DNA of 64,000 bases. Source: Armillaria gallica. Lineage: Eukaryota; Basidiomycota; Agaricomycetes; Agaricales; Physalacriaceae. The translations under genes were made by a program, and so were the position numbers. Each line of letters starts with the position of its first letter. Positions within the stretch are counted from its first letter, which is position 1. The stretch lies in contig JBANDB010000007.1 of assembly GCA_037576215.1 (NCBI GenBank), forward strand, positions 1,705,001 to 1,769,000. The letters run 5' to 3'. Of the stretch, positions 1 through 11,048 are shown one piece after another. The notes below the pieces were generated by a model. That model was not told the DNA's origin. It worked only from the letters and a program-made list of their open reading frames with translations, and did no database searches.

Positions 1-689
1 GTGTCATTGGTCGCTGAATGTATCGGAGGAGCTAGTTCGCCATGGTCATAGTTCCACTTTTCAGTCTCTGTTGTATGAAAACCCTTTCAGATTCTGATGG
101 ACGCATCATGAGAGAGAAGATACACGGAATAGAGCCTTTTCTTACGTGTAGAGACCATGATAAAAAGAGTTTCCGTTGTCGATAAACGTGAAGTACCCTG
201 TCCACCAGACGAACGGTCAACTGCGGTCAACGATTCCACATAGCAGGTAAGCCAATCACTGTGACCCCGCTGGTTGGCCGCTTCACTCTCGTCGTTGATC
301 TCCCTCCCTAATAACCCTCTCAGCTAACCAGCGCTTGCCCTCCTTCCTTTTCGTCTATGAATAGACCGGAAGATGACCGACGAGGTTCCACAGGTTGCTA
401 GGCAGGGAAATGTGAATGATTACAGTCAAAACGTCAGAGTCTTTGCTTCGTATCTTTCATTTCACCATTGATAATGGTCTCTCGTCGCGGAGCCTAGAGG
501 ATTCTTCGTGCTCACCAGAAGTCGACGGAGATGTTACGCCCAATCACTTGTGGTACAGTACAAGGGGCAACCCTTCTCCATCTCCTCCTGTGATCATTCC
601 TTCGAATCGGAGCTATGGACCGCCAACCCTCCGAGCCCTTCTTTGAATCGAGTCGGCAGATGTCAGGCCTAGTATCGTTCGGATCCCAT

Positions 690-896
690 TCATATCTCCT
701 CTGATTGCCATAGACTGTAGTCGGCACGAATCCAATCTTCGTACTCCTTGCTACCATCCCAAAGTTCAACCACATTGGAGCCTCGAAGCAGCCTCGCACT
801 CTCGTTCTTTGCTTTGACAGAACTGCCTGTGAATACGAGAAGGACTTTTGCCTCAATGCGCTTCAACGCCGTGCACTTTCTGATGGCTGACTTCAA
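690..896 (-). CDS. Possible exon of an unrecognised gene
   Basis: A 68-codon minus-strand frame whose translation is more protein-like than its neighbours, with an acidic/aromatic stretch containing VVELWDGSKEYEDWIRADYS. An overlapping frame at 512-856 continues with YEWDPNDTRPD, so an intron near 710 is possible. No family was recognised and no second exon could be proved. It could equally be a chance frame in intergenic DNA. Confidence 0.2.
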   Translation of the reverse strand: MKSAIRKCTALKRIEAKVLLVFTGSSVKAKNESARLLRGSNVVELWDGSKEYEDWIRADYSLWQSEEI

Positions 897-1615
897 TCAT
901 AAAGACTTAACAAGTACTCCTGTCACAACGACGACTCCCAATCCCAAATAGACTTGGCTTTCACTGTCATCTCAGAGACGGAAACGAAAACTATCAGTGA
1001 GTATTTTTGAATGGTTGCGAGGATCAGTTGCTCACGGTATTGTCTGAGCTTTACACCGGGTCCTCTCGCATCAAATTGCAGATTGCAAGTCGTTACCATA
1101 TTGTCAACGTACAATACTACAATGTGAGGTTCTATTCAATTGACAGGGCTTAGTCGGAGACTGATCTTTAGGTGCCCGCTGAAGTTTAAGACTATAATTT
1201 TTCCCCAGAAGCTCCGAGTCAAGGCTCTTATGTGGCAACCGCGTCGCAGTATCGCGCCGGTGATGATTCCTTGCCGAAGCACTGAAAGTGGCTGCCGTCT
1301 CGACGGCAGTGAATGGCTGCAACTTCCCATTCAGATGACTCCAGGTACTGCCGTCATGATGGCCATCGAATTGGTTTCCCCTTCAGAGGATCTTAACGCA
1401 GACGAAGGAGGAAGGGAGAAGCGGAAATCAGCTGAGTCCGTCCTGCCTAAGGCCAAGAAGAGTCGGGTATAAAGAACTTCATCCTTGATCCAACCTTGAT
1501 CATAGATGTCGTATATTGGATAAATGTAAATGTCGGTATGAAAAATGGATAGCAAAAACGGGTAGCAAAAGTCGTGAGTTCTGTTGGAAATACTAGACTG
1601 CCAAAGCAAGGTCTG

Positions 1616-1639
1616 AGTCGTCGACCGACGACCGCTAGT
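1616..1639 (+). repeat. 24-nt direct repeat, copy 1
   Basis: Begins AGTCGTCGACCGACGACCGC and is identical to the copy at 2242-2265. Inside it the 7-nt arms GTCGTCG and CGACGAC form an inverted repeat around AC. Confidence 0.7.
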
Positions 1640-2241
1640 CTCTGTGGGTCTAAAAACCGTGATTACCAAGCGTAAATTGTCACATGATGTGATGTAATAG
1701 CGGCGTAATACTCTGTCATGCAGTGTCACGATAATTGTCCAGAAATGTCAAGTTTAACAGAAGTGTCCTTCTACTCTAGCGGTCGCGACTCGCAATTCTT
1801 TCCCGTTTTACCTCGGATTTTTTTCTAGGATATCTATTATGTACTTCCCTTCCCCGTTCCATCTACTTATCTGGTGTGTCTTGCTCCAAATAAATAATCA
1901 GGATTTTTGCCAGCGCGCACCGATCAGGGCTGACACTTCCCTGCCAAAATTGACGACTTGCGTGCCGGTACCATTCCGCAGCAACTCACATTCGACCAAA
2001 TTTTTTTCAGCGAACATGATGAAGTCCACTTTGGATGGTGAGTGCACCCAGTATTTCCAAGGTTGTTCTCTCCAAGTTCGCTCCAGCTGGGATAACTTGC
2101 TCAGTTTGTCTAAGTACCACACTCTTTTCTTCATGTCTTGTGAATCTGTCCTCAAATATTGGTAGCATATTGTTGATCCATAAAATCAGATTGTCGTACT
2201 TGAAAGGAAAAGGCTTGAACACCGCTCAAGCAAGGTATGAA

Positions 2242-2265
2242 AGTCGTCGACCGACGACCGCTAGT
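2242..2265 (+). repeat. 24-nt direct repeat, copy 2
   Basis: Identical 24-mer to 1616-1639, same orientation, 626 bp downstream. Neither copy lies in a recognised gene. The pair could be a binding site, or scars or ends of a small mobile element. Confidence 0.7.
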
Positions 2266-2641
2266 ATTATAGAAGTACTTGTGGCGAGTACTTGCCACAT
2301 GCATAGGCATACTCATGACTCGTGTGACACTCGAGTGCGACGAGTGCTGGGGTATCCGCGGATGGTCACGTGAGGGATACGAGTGCCGGATGACCCGCGG
2401 GTACAGGCCTTGCATCCGACACTCGTGAAGATCTCTAAAATAATGTAAAGTTACTATATTTAGGGTCTCCGGACCAGAAAATTTACCATTTTAAATACAT
2501 ATTACCTCTGTGGAGCGCTTGTTACGTGTTACGAAATACTGGGAGCTTGATTCCACTTCACAAGGCCCTGTTACACGTTATGTGAATTAATGGTTAAAAT
2601 AGTACAGTATTGACATTCCGGTAGACTGATGTCTCTCTATT

Positions 2642-3930
2642 TCAAGGACAGAAAGTGAGCACTAACCGCGTGAAAAGCTACTGTTAGTTGCTACACATTT
2701 GACAATGTTTATACACGAACCATAGTTGGCCGCAAGGGTACCTCCGCACGACCACAGGGCGGTGCCGCTACTCTCGTCGAAGGCATAGGCATAGGAATCA
2801 GGACAGCCGTTCTCTATTCACGGGAAGAGTATTTGATTCTGGCATTTCAAGAGTAGAAATAAGAGAAAAAAACTTACTGAAGTAGCTGTAGTATTCAACA
2901 TTGCTATTTGGGCAGGTAGCAGCAGTGTTATGGCTGCCGCTGCAGCAGTTGCCGGAATCAGCTGGGGAGCGCATCAGTGCCCGTTGCTTTACACCCATAC
3001 ATGTTTATTACCTTGGTTGCCATCAAGATTAGCGAAACACGCGCTCTTGCAACCGACCGTGGTCCCAGACGATGTCAAGACGAGCTCCGACGGGCCTAGA
3101 TCAATGAGTGGTTATTATTTAATAGAACGGAGAAAAGAAGCAAGTCGTGTACAGTCAGTATTGAGGTTAGTGGGGCAGCTCGCAGTAGAGCAACCAGCAT
3201 TGTTAGTGATGGCCATTGGAATATTGAAGCCGTCGACAAGAGAAACTGAAATCCTCGTAAAGTTGTGTGTTCGAATGAGAGAAGACAGCTTACCATCGTA
3301 CGAGTCCGAACCGCTGGATCCTCCAAGAGTCCACTCAGCAACAGAAGCTGGAGGAACGCCCTAACCTCTCGTGAGCCCAGATGTTTCGAGATGATCAAAA
3401 GATGAGCCTACAGTTCCGGTGCGTGAATCACATTCGAGCCCACCGTTACATCCCCCGGTGGCACATGATGTAGGTCCGGGGTTGGTAGAGAAGTCACAAT
3501 CAGTACGGCCCTAGGAGCCAATGTTAGGAAGATTCAAATGAGGAAATACCATTGCGTACCCAAATACGACCAGACTGCCAGTCATCCGGGACTGAGAAAG
3601 ACACTGTACTTCCAGCTGCCGCTTCCCAGCTTCAAACACATTATTAGATTATGAAACATCAAAGGTGAATGGCGCATACCCGGTGGCTCGATCAGGTACA
3701 GAGGTGCCTCTGCTGAGGTCGGTGTAAATCTACAATGAGTTTAGCGGATGTCGCGATACATATAGCTGATTTACCGCTGGCCTGGAGAACGTGGGTCAGT
3801 ATATTCAAGGACATCAGATGTAGCTCACCTACCAGATAGTGTACGCGCACTTGTTAGTGACAGTGAAAGTACGCGTCGCATAGGTGGAGGAAGCAACAGC
3901 GAGAGCGACAAATGCAGCGAGTCCCTTCAT
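2642..3930 (-). CDS. Thaumatin-like protein (secreted, GH152-type fold)
   Basis: Eleven exons join to a 254-residue protein with 16 cysteines, as expected for the thaumatin family. It starts at the ATG at 3928-3930 with a signal peptide (MKGLAAFVALAVASSTYA), then RTFTVTNKCAYTIW. Later exons give WPAIYTD, WGRTDCDFST, CATGGCNGGLEC, a YDVSLVDGFNIPM stretch, a C-C doublet and a terminal YVLTFCP. Exons: 3833-3930, 3775-3781, 3680-3729, 3560-3629, 3412-3510, 3294-3360, 3153-3245, 3012-3095, 2878-2961, 2721-2813, 2642-2661. All introns are GT-AG, about 45-64 bp. Exon 2 is only 7 nt. Members of this family bind or cleave beta-1,3-glucans and are linked to wall remodelling; the Arg, Glu and Asp positions of the acidic cleft appear kept. 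All phases agree, so the gene looks intact. Confidence 0.93.
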
Positions 3931-4117
3931 GGCGTTGTTCGGAAGTGTATCAAGGTCTAGTGAAGTGAATGCAGTGACTAGTGAAGAGACGTTGGAGATG
4001 TCTGAAAATGGGGAAAGTCCCTTATAACACGAATAGAAGATTGCAAGCGCGCAGAACAGATGCAGGGGTGGCAACAGATTGCTGTGAGAGAGGTTCAGAG
4101 GACGGTGGACAGCAGCC

Positions 4118-4123
4118 TTTATA
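4118..4123 (-). promoter_or_regulatory. TATA-like box of the thaumatin-like gene
   Basis: Reads TATAAA on the minus strand, about 190 bp upstream of the start codon at 3930, which would allow a 5' leader of about 150 nt. It is the only clear TATA motif between the gene and the empty upstream region. Confidence 0.4.
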
Positions 4124-4130
4124 TACTTCA

Positions 4131-6189
4131 GTCTACCGCGCGCAGTTTTGCTCGGCACGCCTAAAAATAGTACACCACGCATTCTCGTTCCTGTTTTATA
4201 CAGTGCTAAGATTGCTACGGCTACGGGGCACCGTAACATTACTCCTAGCAATTGCTAGCCCTGTCAGTACGTGTACATATGTCCTTCCTTTTGCTTAGTT
4301 TTCTGCTCATGAATTGAACAGCCATCTTGGTCGAGCTAAATATGTACTGCTAGCGCTTGGCACAATATCAACGTGAAACCATCAATCAGTGGTGCTTTGC
4401 AAGGAAGAATGCACTTACGCATATGTATCCACCAGTCCCGTGGACACTGCTGCTTCTCCAGTATCATCGGAACGGTCGAGACTGAATGAAATGGCGGCGC
4501 CTGCTGTTCCTTCTGACATTCAATATTCGTGGGGGAACTCTCAAGAATTCAAACATTGACTGTTCATTTACATACATGGTGGACAGCGGCAACGAGCTTG
4601 AACCTGTCGGATCTAGTGAGTACTCAGTGTCCGGCTTGTCCAAATATACTCAGCTGCGCAGCGTCTCGAGTACCCTTTTCGATATGTGCTTGGTCCGGAC
4701 AGCCAGTGCGAGGTTCACAGCGGCAGGGGTTCTTCGTGATCTCCGATGTTGCCTTGTTGTCAACAACAGCGCAGAAATCATTGGCTGTTCTATTGATGGT
4801 CCGCTAGCCAGTGCAACTACCACAGCTTATTATCACAATGCACTCTTAATAAATTGAATGGACTCAACTATACTGCGAGATGTTGTCTCTTTTCCAGAAA
4901 CATTTCGGTGGATAATGTGTACTAGGAGCTCCACATACCTGTGACTTCTACACGCAATTGGATGCGCAGCGGTACAAATGGGTGAGCTGTGTTCGATTAC
5001 ATCCTATAAATTCCAACACTGCAGTGCAACGGCGCCAGTCAAACTGGCAGAATAATAGATTCAGCTGCGGCGGGATGGTTGGTGGGGAGGAATGGTTGGC
5101 GGATTGTGCCGGTAGAGGACGACGCAAATTTCCCTCTAAAACCCAACTTTGTCTTAGCGTAGCGCGGAACGGTATGGGATACTCCAAGTGCGAACAGAAA
5201 TTCAACATAAAAAAATTCGACGGAAATGGGACTCGAAAAAAAGTGCATCGAGGACCGAGTCCCTGACCGCGTCCACTGAGTCCAACGCGAGCTTTGTCAG
5301 AAAGATCTCGACCCGGGAGTGTCCATTACACCAAGAACAGTGCTTCTTCCGCAGTCGCGAAGCTATCAGGAATAATACGAGTTTTCGAAGCTAGGCGCCA
5401 CACTCGATCAGACACACAAACCTTCCTCCTCCATCCCCAAATGGCCTCGATTCGCATAGGCAGGCAGTGCGCCAATACATTAGCGCCGCCGCATTCAAAC
5501 TGACAGAATAATAAATTGCCAAGTTCTCGAGCTGCGGTGGGTAGGACGGTAGAGGCTAGTAGTGGCCTGCGGAATGTGCGGGTAAAGAGAAGAAGAAAGA
5601 CGTAAGTAGAAGGTGATAAGCCTGAAATCCAAGTTCATTTCGCAAGACACTCAGATACGCGACCCTCCAATTGCAAAAACAAAAACGTGTCCGAGGGAGA
5701 GAGAGCATCCGAAGAGAAGCGCGTCGAATAAAAACTCATCCCTGTCTCCAGGTTCTGACGCTCCTTCCCCTTCTTCGATTGCCCTCTTAGTGGGACTTGT
5801 CCCTGAGGCTTGAACAAAAGTACTCGACGAATCACCAGCAAAAAGAGTGTAGACACTAGGCCCGATGGAGAAAGGGACTGAAAAAAATGTACCCGGAGAG
5901 CTCCACGTCCAAGCACAGTGCGAACTTGATTCATAACAGAAAGGGCGAAACCTTACTCGTTAGGCAGAACTTTGTCGCGAGCATCCTGCCTCGAGTTATT
6001 GCACCCTCTGAATCGAGCTTTCCCTTTGATCGAAGTTCGTCGGCCATTTCGGGATGTTGGTAGCGCTTGAATTACCAGCGATAAAGGATTCTCTCCCATC
6101 CCTTGTTGTAGCACTGTTCCCCAGGCTCGCCAATCCTATGACTGAGGGAAAGAAACACTATTCTTGATTCATGACAGACTAGGAGTACA
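4131..6189. other. Intergenic, with degenerate local repeats
   Basis: No convincing gene. The stretch at about 5037-5190 (containing AACTGGCAGAATAATAGATTC) is loosely repeated at about 5498-5640, suggesting an old local duplication. A 123-codon plus frame at 4486-4857 has no recognised domain and no clear splice partner. Confidence 0.4.
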
Positions 6190-6898
6190 CCACCCCTTCG
6201 AAGACACCCATTCACGCTAATAAAATAATCATGAGCTGAGCGAATATGAATCCAAGCATCAGAAACGTACTTTGTCGGATGAATTCAACGTCTCCTCCTA
6301 GATCCGAGTTGAGACCTAGAACAAGATCGGGTGCCAGGAAAGAATTGTAGGCAAATTCTGGTCGAAATACTCGCGATGAGACGCGCTTGTTCTGAGAGCG
6401 TAACGATAACCATTGCGAAGGAGATCCTATGACCCTGTGAGTACGGCGGGACAGATGAAAGGCTCCTCAGAAACTCGCCGCTTTCTTTGCCGTGCTGTAA
6501 TTTAGAGAGGCTCGTTCGAAGATATATTGACAAATTGTCGAAATCGGGACAAGAGGGGTGGCCCAGGTCTGATGAGAGCAGGTGTTCCGAGTCGTCCTTT
6601 CCTTTAACTGCGATGCATTTGAGATACGTGCTTGAAGTATTGCGCCGGTGGACGCACATAGGTGAAGCAATCTCTGGACGCAATTGCCCAAGGTAAGTTA
6701 CAGTAAAGCGCCGTCGGTGCTACATGTATTGGCAGATTTCGCCATATGCTCTATAAGAGCGCAGATGACAGGAGAATGTCTTGGGTCAGGGAGGAGAACA
6801 ACACCAGACATAAGGCAAATGTTGAATGCAGCATGAAGAAAAGGATTCGCAGGCAGAGGTCGAGGGATAGAGTCACTTGGTTGTGGTGGATGCGACAT
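6190..6898 (-). pseudogene. HNH-endonuclease-family protein, broken copy 1
   Basis: Nucleotide and protein similarity to the intact HNH-type gene at 18112-19423. The N-terminus (MSHPPQPSDSIPRPLPANPF) matches MFHLPLPSDFTPRPLPSNPF of that gene, and a later part matches around the second exon (DFDNLSIYLRTSL). Relative to the intact copy it lacks a segment after VIC, has frame breaks, and has lost the block that encodes the KCAHIFP motif. Similarity stops near 6190, so the C-terminal third is absent. The position equivalent to the GC-AG donor of the intact copy reads GCG|GCGAGT here. Confidence 0.75.
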
Positions 6899-7140
6899 GG
6901 TCCTGGAAATTGGACTTGATGGAGTGACCGCAAATTTGAAAGCTTGCTCGACGTGGATGAATGTATTCGAAGTTTGATGTCACAAAAACAAAGTTGAAGA
7001 TGTCAATGTTCGACGAAGACGGTCCCCGGCATCATTCGGCATCATGTCGATGATTCAACTTACAACTGAGCCAGAGCGGCGGCTGTCAGGAGCCGGATCC
7101 AACTCCGACGGCCGACTCACTGCTGCAGTAAACTCCCATC

Positions 7141-7545
7141 ATGCCGTCCTCCATCCACCGTCTCTTCGTTGAAGTTCTCCATGAAGTCTTTCTCCTAACA
7201 CTTCGTCACCAGTACTATGGCTCTTACGATGTTTTCAATGTCGCAACAGGACCCTGGCTTACCGCGTGGGTATGCTCATTGTGGAGACGTTGTAGCAACC
7301 ATTTGTTATGGTGTCGGATGTTCGTATCGCCAGGACGTTACAACCCTTCAAGATGGAGCGCAGAGTCTATCGCTATCGAGATCACTGACTCGGCACCGGA
7401 CATGCTGAGACTTAGTTGGGGATTGACTGTACAGCACGTCGAGATTCAAGAAGGAAGGACAACGATATTGAAATTCTTTGCTGTGTATGTCAATGCTGAC
7501 TTCAGGCGGAGGATCAGCCGTCTCGAGAAACAACCATTTTCCTAG
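7141..7545 (+). pseudogene. F-box-like protein fragment
   Basis: A 134-codon frame starts MPSSIHRLFVEVLHEVFLLT and continues YDVFNVATGPWL and VCSLWRR..LLWCRMF. This is the usual basidiomycete F-box layout: an LPxEVLxEIF helix, then VCxxWRxxxxxxPxLW. After about residue 65 the translation no longer resembles the leucine-rich part of such proteins. Downstream frames (7551-7808, 7768-8085) may be decayed remains of it. If functional, an F-box protein would recruit substrates to an SCF ubiquitin ligase. I read it as truncated or decayed, but a short intact gene is not excluded. Confidence 0.5.
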
Positions 7546-8290
7546 AAGGAGTGACGCTAGTTATTCACGGGTCGATCTCAAAATTTCCACCGATACCACA
7601 AATCCTCAGTGGTACAGAAAACCGCATACCAAAGTTCTCAAAATTAGATCAACTGAGGAGATCTGGTGCTGACAGTTGCGTTCCATTCCCCTCCTTCGTA
7701 CTTCCGCTGACATGTCCCATAAACATTCAAGGACTCGGGGATAGAAAATGGAGATGTCAGGCGATCAATGAACCGACGCTTTCGCTCAAAGTCTGCAGAT
7801 CTGAATGAAGTTGTGTCTGCTCTGCAAAGAAACGGACATCAGACCTTTTTGACAGCTACACAGGAGTGGACCTTGCGAAGATCGCGGATGACCGGGACCG
7901 TGGACATGGATTCTACTATGTATTCTCGCGTCCCTCGCATCCGCGATCGGTATACTTTGAGGCGGATTTGTTTGTTTGACGGGAGAAGGATAACTGAGTG
8001 GCGGTTGTCAGTGACTTCAGTCATTAATGGTTCGAACGGGAGAATGGTATACAAATTGCGCTGGGCCCAGCTGATGAGGAAGTAGATGAGAATCTGCTTT
8101 ACAGGGACTTGAATTCTTTCCGCAGAGTTAGATAGAAATGAAATACTCGTGTACTGATATCCATATCAGACATGTTACGGTTGTCGTAGGTATTGACGTT
8201 CCATTCAATACAATATCCGGACGAATATGACTTGACTAAGTCACCTGAGCAAAAGACAGAAAGAACCGCACGCAATGTGACGACGAATAA

Positions 8291-8316
8291 TACTACTACT
8301 ACTACTACTACTACTA
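8291..8316 (+). repeat. (TAC)n microsatellite
   Basis: Uninterrupted TAC/ACT trinucleotide run of about 26 bp in non-coding sequence. On the minus strand it creates a spurious poly-valine frame. Confidence 0.9.
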
Positions 8317-8489
8317 AGACAGTAAGTTTCAATTGAAGAGAGACGGTAAGTAGTTTTTGGTTGGAGCGCCTCGCTGTATCTATGAGAGATAACAAAGAAT
8401 CGGTCGTGAAAGGCGTGGATGTCGCTAGGAAAAAATAGAAGTACAGATATCTGGCCTTAAGCTTAGCCTGTGCCCTAGTATTCGCATGA

Positions 8490-8951
8490 TCACCGAGAGA
8501 GTATATCAACGGTCCCATCGGCCCCCAGATTGAGGCCGTCATAAGCAGGTAGCTCAGGCTTCTGACCCGGGGCAGGGGCCGGTCCTATTCGTTGTTCAGC
8601 CAAGTTCAAAGAATTAGTTGCCAGGACGCACGAGAGATAACCTTGATGTTGCGAATACGAGGGCAAACCTCCGTCCATAATTCTTCAGGAACATCGACAT
8701 ATCGTCCATCACAAATGGTCAGCTCATTCGTTTGGATGACCATCGACTCAGTAGGGATGGTCGGAAAATGTTTGTGCAGAATAGAGAGTAGATTCTGCGC
8801 TTATCATGAGTGACCCATTGTCGTCAAATCCTGGATGCTCACTCACCGCGTAGTAGCTGCCTTCATACCTGCGCACAAGAACAGTGCTCGTCTCGTACGT
8901 CGCAACGATATAATCCTTTGAATCGGAGTTCTTTGACTCTGCAGCGCCCAT
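8490..8951 (-). CDS. Small protein with possible N-myristoylation signal
   Basis: Three exons (8847-8951, 8632-8746, 8490-8584) joined by GT-AG introns of 100 and 47 bp give a 104-residue product in consistent phase. It begins MGAAESKNSDSKDYIVATYE, and MGxxxS/K is the classic N-myristoylation context. The middle exon carries VIQTNELTICDGRYVDVPEE and WTEVCPRI; the end is Pro-rich, then LNLGADGTVDILSR. No family was recognised. The first exon's frame stays open upstream (to 9155), so a longer N-terminus joined to sequence near 9190 is possible, and the ATG at 8951 is a choice based on the MGAAESK motif. Function unknown; membrane association is an inference. Confidence 0.5.
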
Positions 8952-9187
8952 GGTCGAACGCTGAACGTTGATGGGGGTAAGGAAGGGCAAAGGCCGCGTA
9001 ACCCCTACGTTATAAGTAGCTAGCGATGGGCGCCTATTTCCAGTCTTGTGACTGACACGGCGATCAGAGAAAACTGATGGACGCTCGACAGAGTACTGGA
9101 TTGTCGTCGTAGGATTAATTGCAGGTGACCAGTGCGAGGGGCAGTAGCTATCCAAACGCTTCTTTACTACGACTTCGATCTGGCCAA

Positions 9188-9564
9188 AGTCAAGATTCTG
9201 TTCAATTGTCCTTATTCATTAGCACAGCGATAAGAAAAAACTAACCGAATGTATTCATAGCCATTAACCGCCTCCCGAATTTAGCGTGCTCGAGTTGTGC
9301 AAAGGCAATAATGGAGAGACGCGTCTTCTTTGGCCTACTTTTCTGATGGCATAGTTAGCTGTCTACGGAAATTTGTAGCCCCCGTATCACATCGCACACC
9401 GAGAAGAGCCCTCCCCATGCCAAGTAACTCGGACATGCCACGCTCTGCGATGGCCCACCATCTCTGAAATGTACACCTTCGAGGTTAGGGATGGTTGGGG
9501 GAGACTTGGCCTTGAAGACAGCTGCATCAAATTTCAATGAGGACGTGAAAATTTGTAGGAAGCA
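9188..9564. repeat. Dispersed ~380-bp repeat, copy 1
   Basis: Direct copy of 17363-17742, roughly 85-90% identical by eye with small indels. It starts AGTCAAGATTCTG and ends near GTGAAAATTT.TAGGAAGCA. No terminal inverted repeats were seen. Minus-strand reading gives partial open frames in both copies, such as SIIAFAQLEHAKFGRR in copy 1. It could be a duplicated gene fragment or an uncharacterised short element. Confidence 0.75.
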
Positions 9565-10398
9565 GGTTTGGCGGAACGTGCTATTGAGTGATGCAGACCT
9601 GGAGAGCGTGACCACGCCTTCGTCCTCGTCCTCGTCGTCCTGCGCGACACGTTCATACGCAGGTTATCGCCAGAGGAGTCGTCGTATTCGCGCCGGAGGC
9701 TAAATCTATGACGCAACACAACAATCCAGTAGCGGCGGAAGCCGTGTCCCCGATTCTTTCTTTTTTCAAATATCAACAATTATTAGCTTTCTTGCGCCCT
9801 TTTTTTGCTGCAGTATGTAGTTACTAAGTGGGTCATTGCTACACATGTTGTCTTTAAGGGTAAAATCAGCATACTCGGCTTTTTAGTTATTCAATTAAAG
9901 AATATCATATTCATAACCCTAGGCTAACACTAGATATAGGATGAAAGAAGATGGGGGCAAGCCAGGAGCCTCAAAGGTAGTGCGCAAGCAAACAGGTCAA
10001 TTAAGGAAGAAGCGCAGATCGGACACATGTCTTCTTGCGCCGCACAGAGCACAAACACATCAGACTTCGCCTGCTCCCCCGATATGCAATGGTTCATGGC
10101 AATGCGGCATACCAGAAAAACCAAACCAAGCAAGCAGTCACAGAGATGTCAAGAGCATATGAAGATGCAAACACCACTACATGTATGCTGCATACAGTGA
10201 ATGGACCAAGAGTCTGCAGAGCACTAAGACAAAAAAGGTGGAAGAAAGATGGAAGATGATGTGGAAGTGCGCAACGACAGCCAGCAACTTCAAAAGACAC
10301 GAGCACAGGATGTCAAAGGGAAGATGTCCAGCCCGACAATTAATGAGAAGGAAACATAGATCCACGGAATGAAGTGTTATGAAAAGGAGGTAAAAGTA

Positions 10399-11048
10399 CA
10401 GTGTACTACCGGTCCTTGGGACATCATAGTTCCTTGGGACAAATGGAAATAGCTCTCGCGTCTATGGGCGGAGTCGCACCAAAATTGACATATATATTCA
10501 TTTATATATTTTAAACATCCTCCAAAAGTTTCAGGCCGAACGATTGAGAATTGCGTGAGGTAGAGATTGTGATAAATGAAAAAATTCTCAATTTGGCAAG
10601 AGACAACTTTTATTCGAAGACTACTGATTTATAACACGATTTATAGCCAAAACTAATGCTACGTTCGAGTATACCATCCCATGGGCTATAACCTTACCCC
10701 TTATAGCTAAGGATTTGGGCTGGAGCTCGTCCCTCTAGACTCTGATTTGTCGGATGGGGCACCTTTGAGCCACAAGCGTGACATCAAATAGGCCTCGGAG
10801 AGATCGATCCGATGTTTCCGCGAGTCGTGTCACAGGTGTCCCAACGACCGGTAATGGTCCTTATGGGACCTGCTACAACAATTGAATTTAATCTCTTGCA
10901 TACCTTTGCTTATACGCAAAATACCTACATGTCCTAACTTGTAAAATGTCCTAGTATCATCTTAAAAAGATTTAGGCCTCAGAACTAATTTAATGTAGCA
11001 CTATTTGAGAATTACTATTGTTGTGTCCCAAGGACCGGTAGTACACTG
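10399..11048. mobile_element. MITE, Tc1/mariner-like, 650 bp
   Basis: The two ends are perfect 25-bp inverted repeats (CAGTGTACTACCGGTCCTTG and five more bases): left 10399-10423, right 11024-11048. Each is flanked by TA, the target-site duplication expected for Tc1/mariner elements, and CAGTG is a common start of their ends. The interior is A/T-rich with no transposase frame, so the element is nonautonomous. Perfect end identity suggests recent activity or selection on the ends. Confidence 0.8.

Larger units (their letters stand above)
1..2600. other. Region without a confident gene
   Basis: Open frames here are short and show no recognised domain. A plus-strand frame at 1140-1472 ends in a basic tail (KRKSAESVLPKAKKSRV) that resembles a nuclear localisation signal and could be a 3' exon, but no partner exon was found. 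Positions 2281-2420 are rich in short direct and inverted GAGTG/CACTC motifs. The only clear structure is the repeated 24-mer listed separately. Confidence 0.5.

Noticed and set aside
4486..4857. Second secreted-protein gene next to the thaumatin-like gene
   Set aside because: The frame has a weakly hydrophobic start but no family match, no clear splice partner, and an overlapping frame of similar quality.
8099..8542. 147-codon minus-strand frame with a poly-valine run
   Set aside because: The run comes from the TAC microsatellite and the rest has no domain; it overlaps the end of a better-supported gene.
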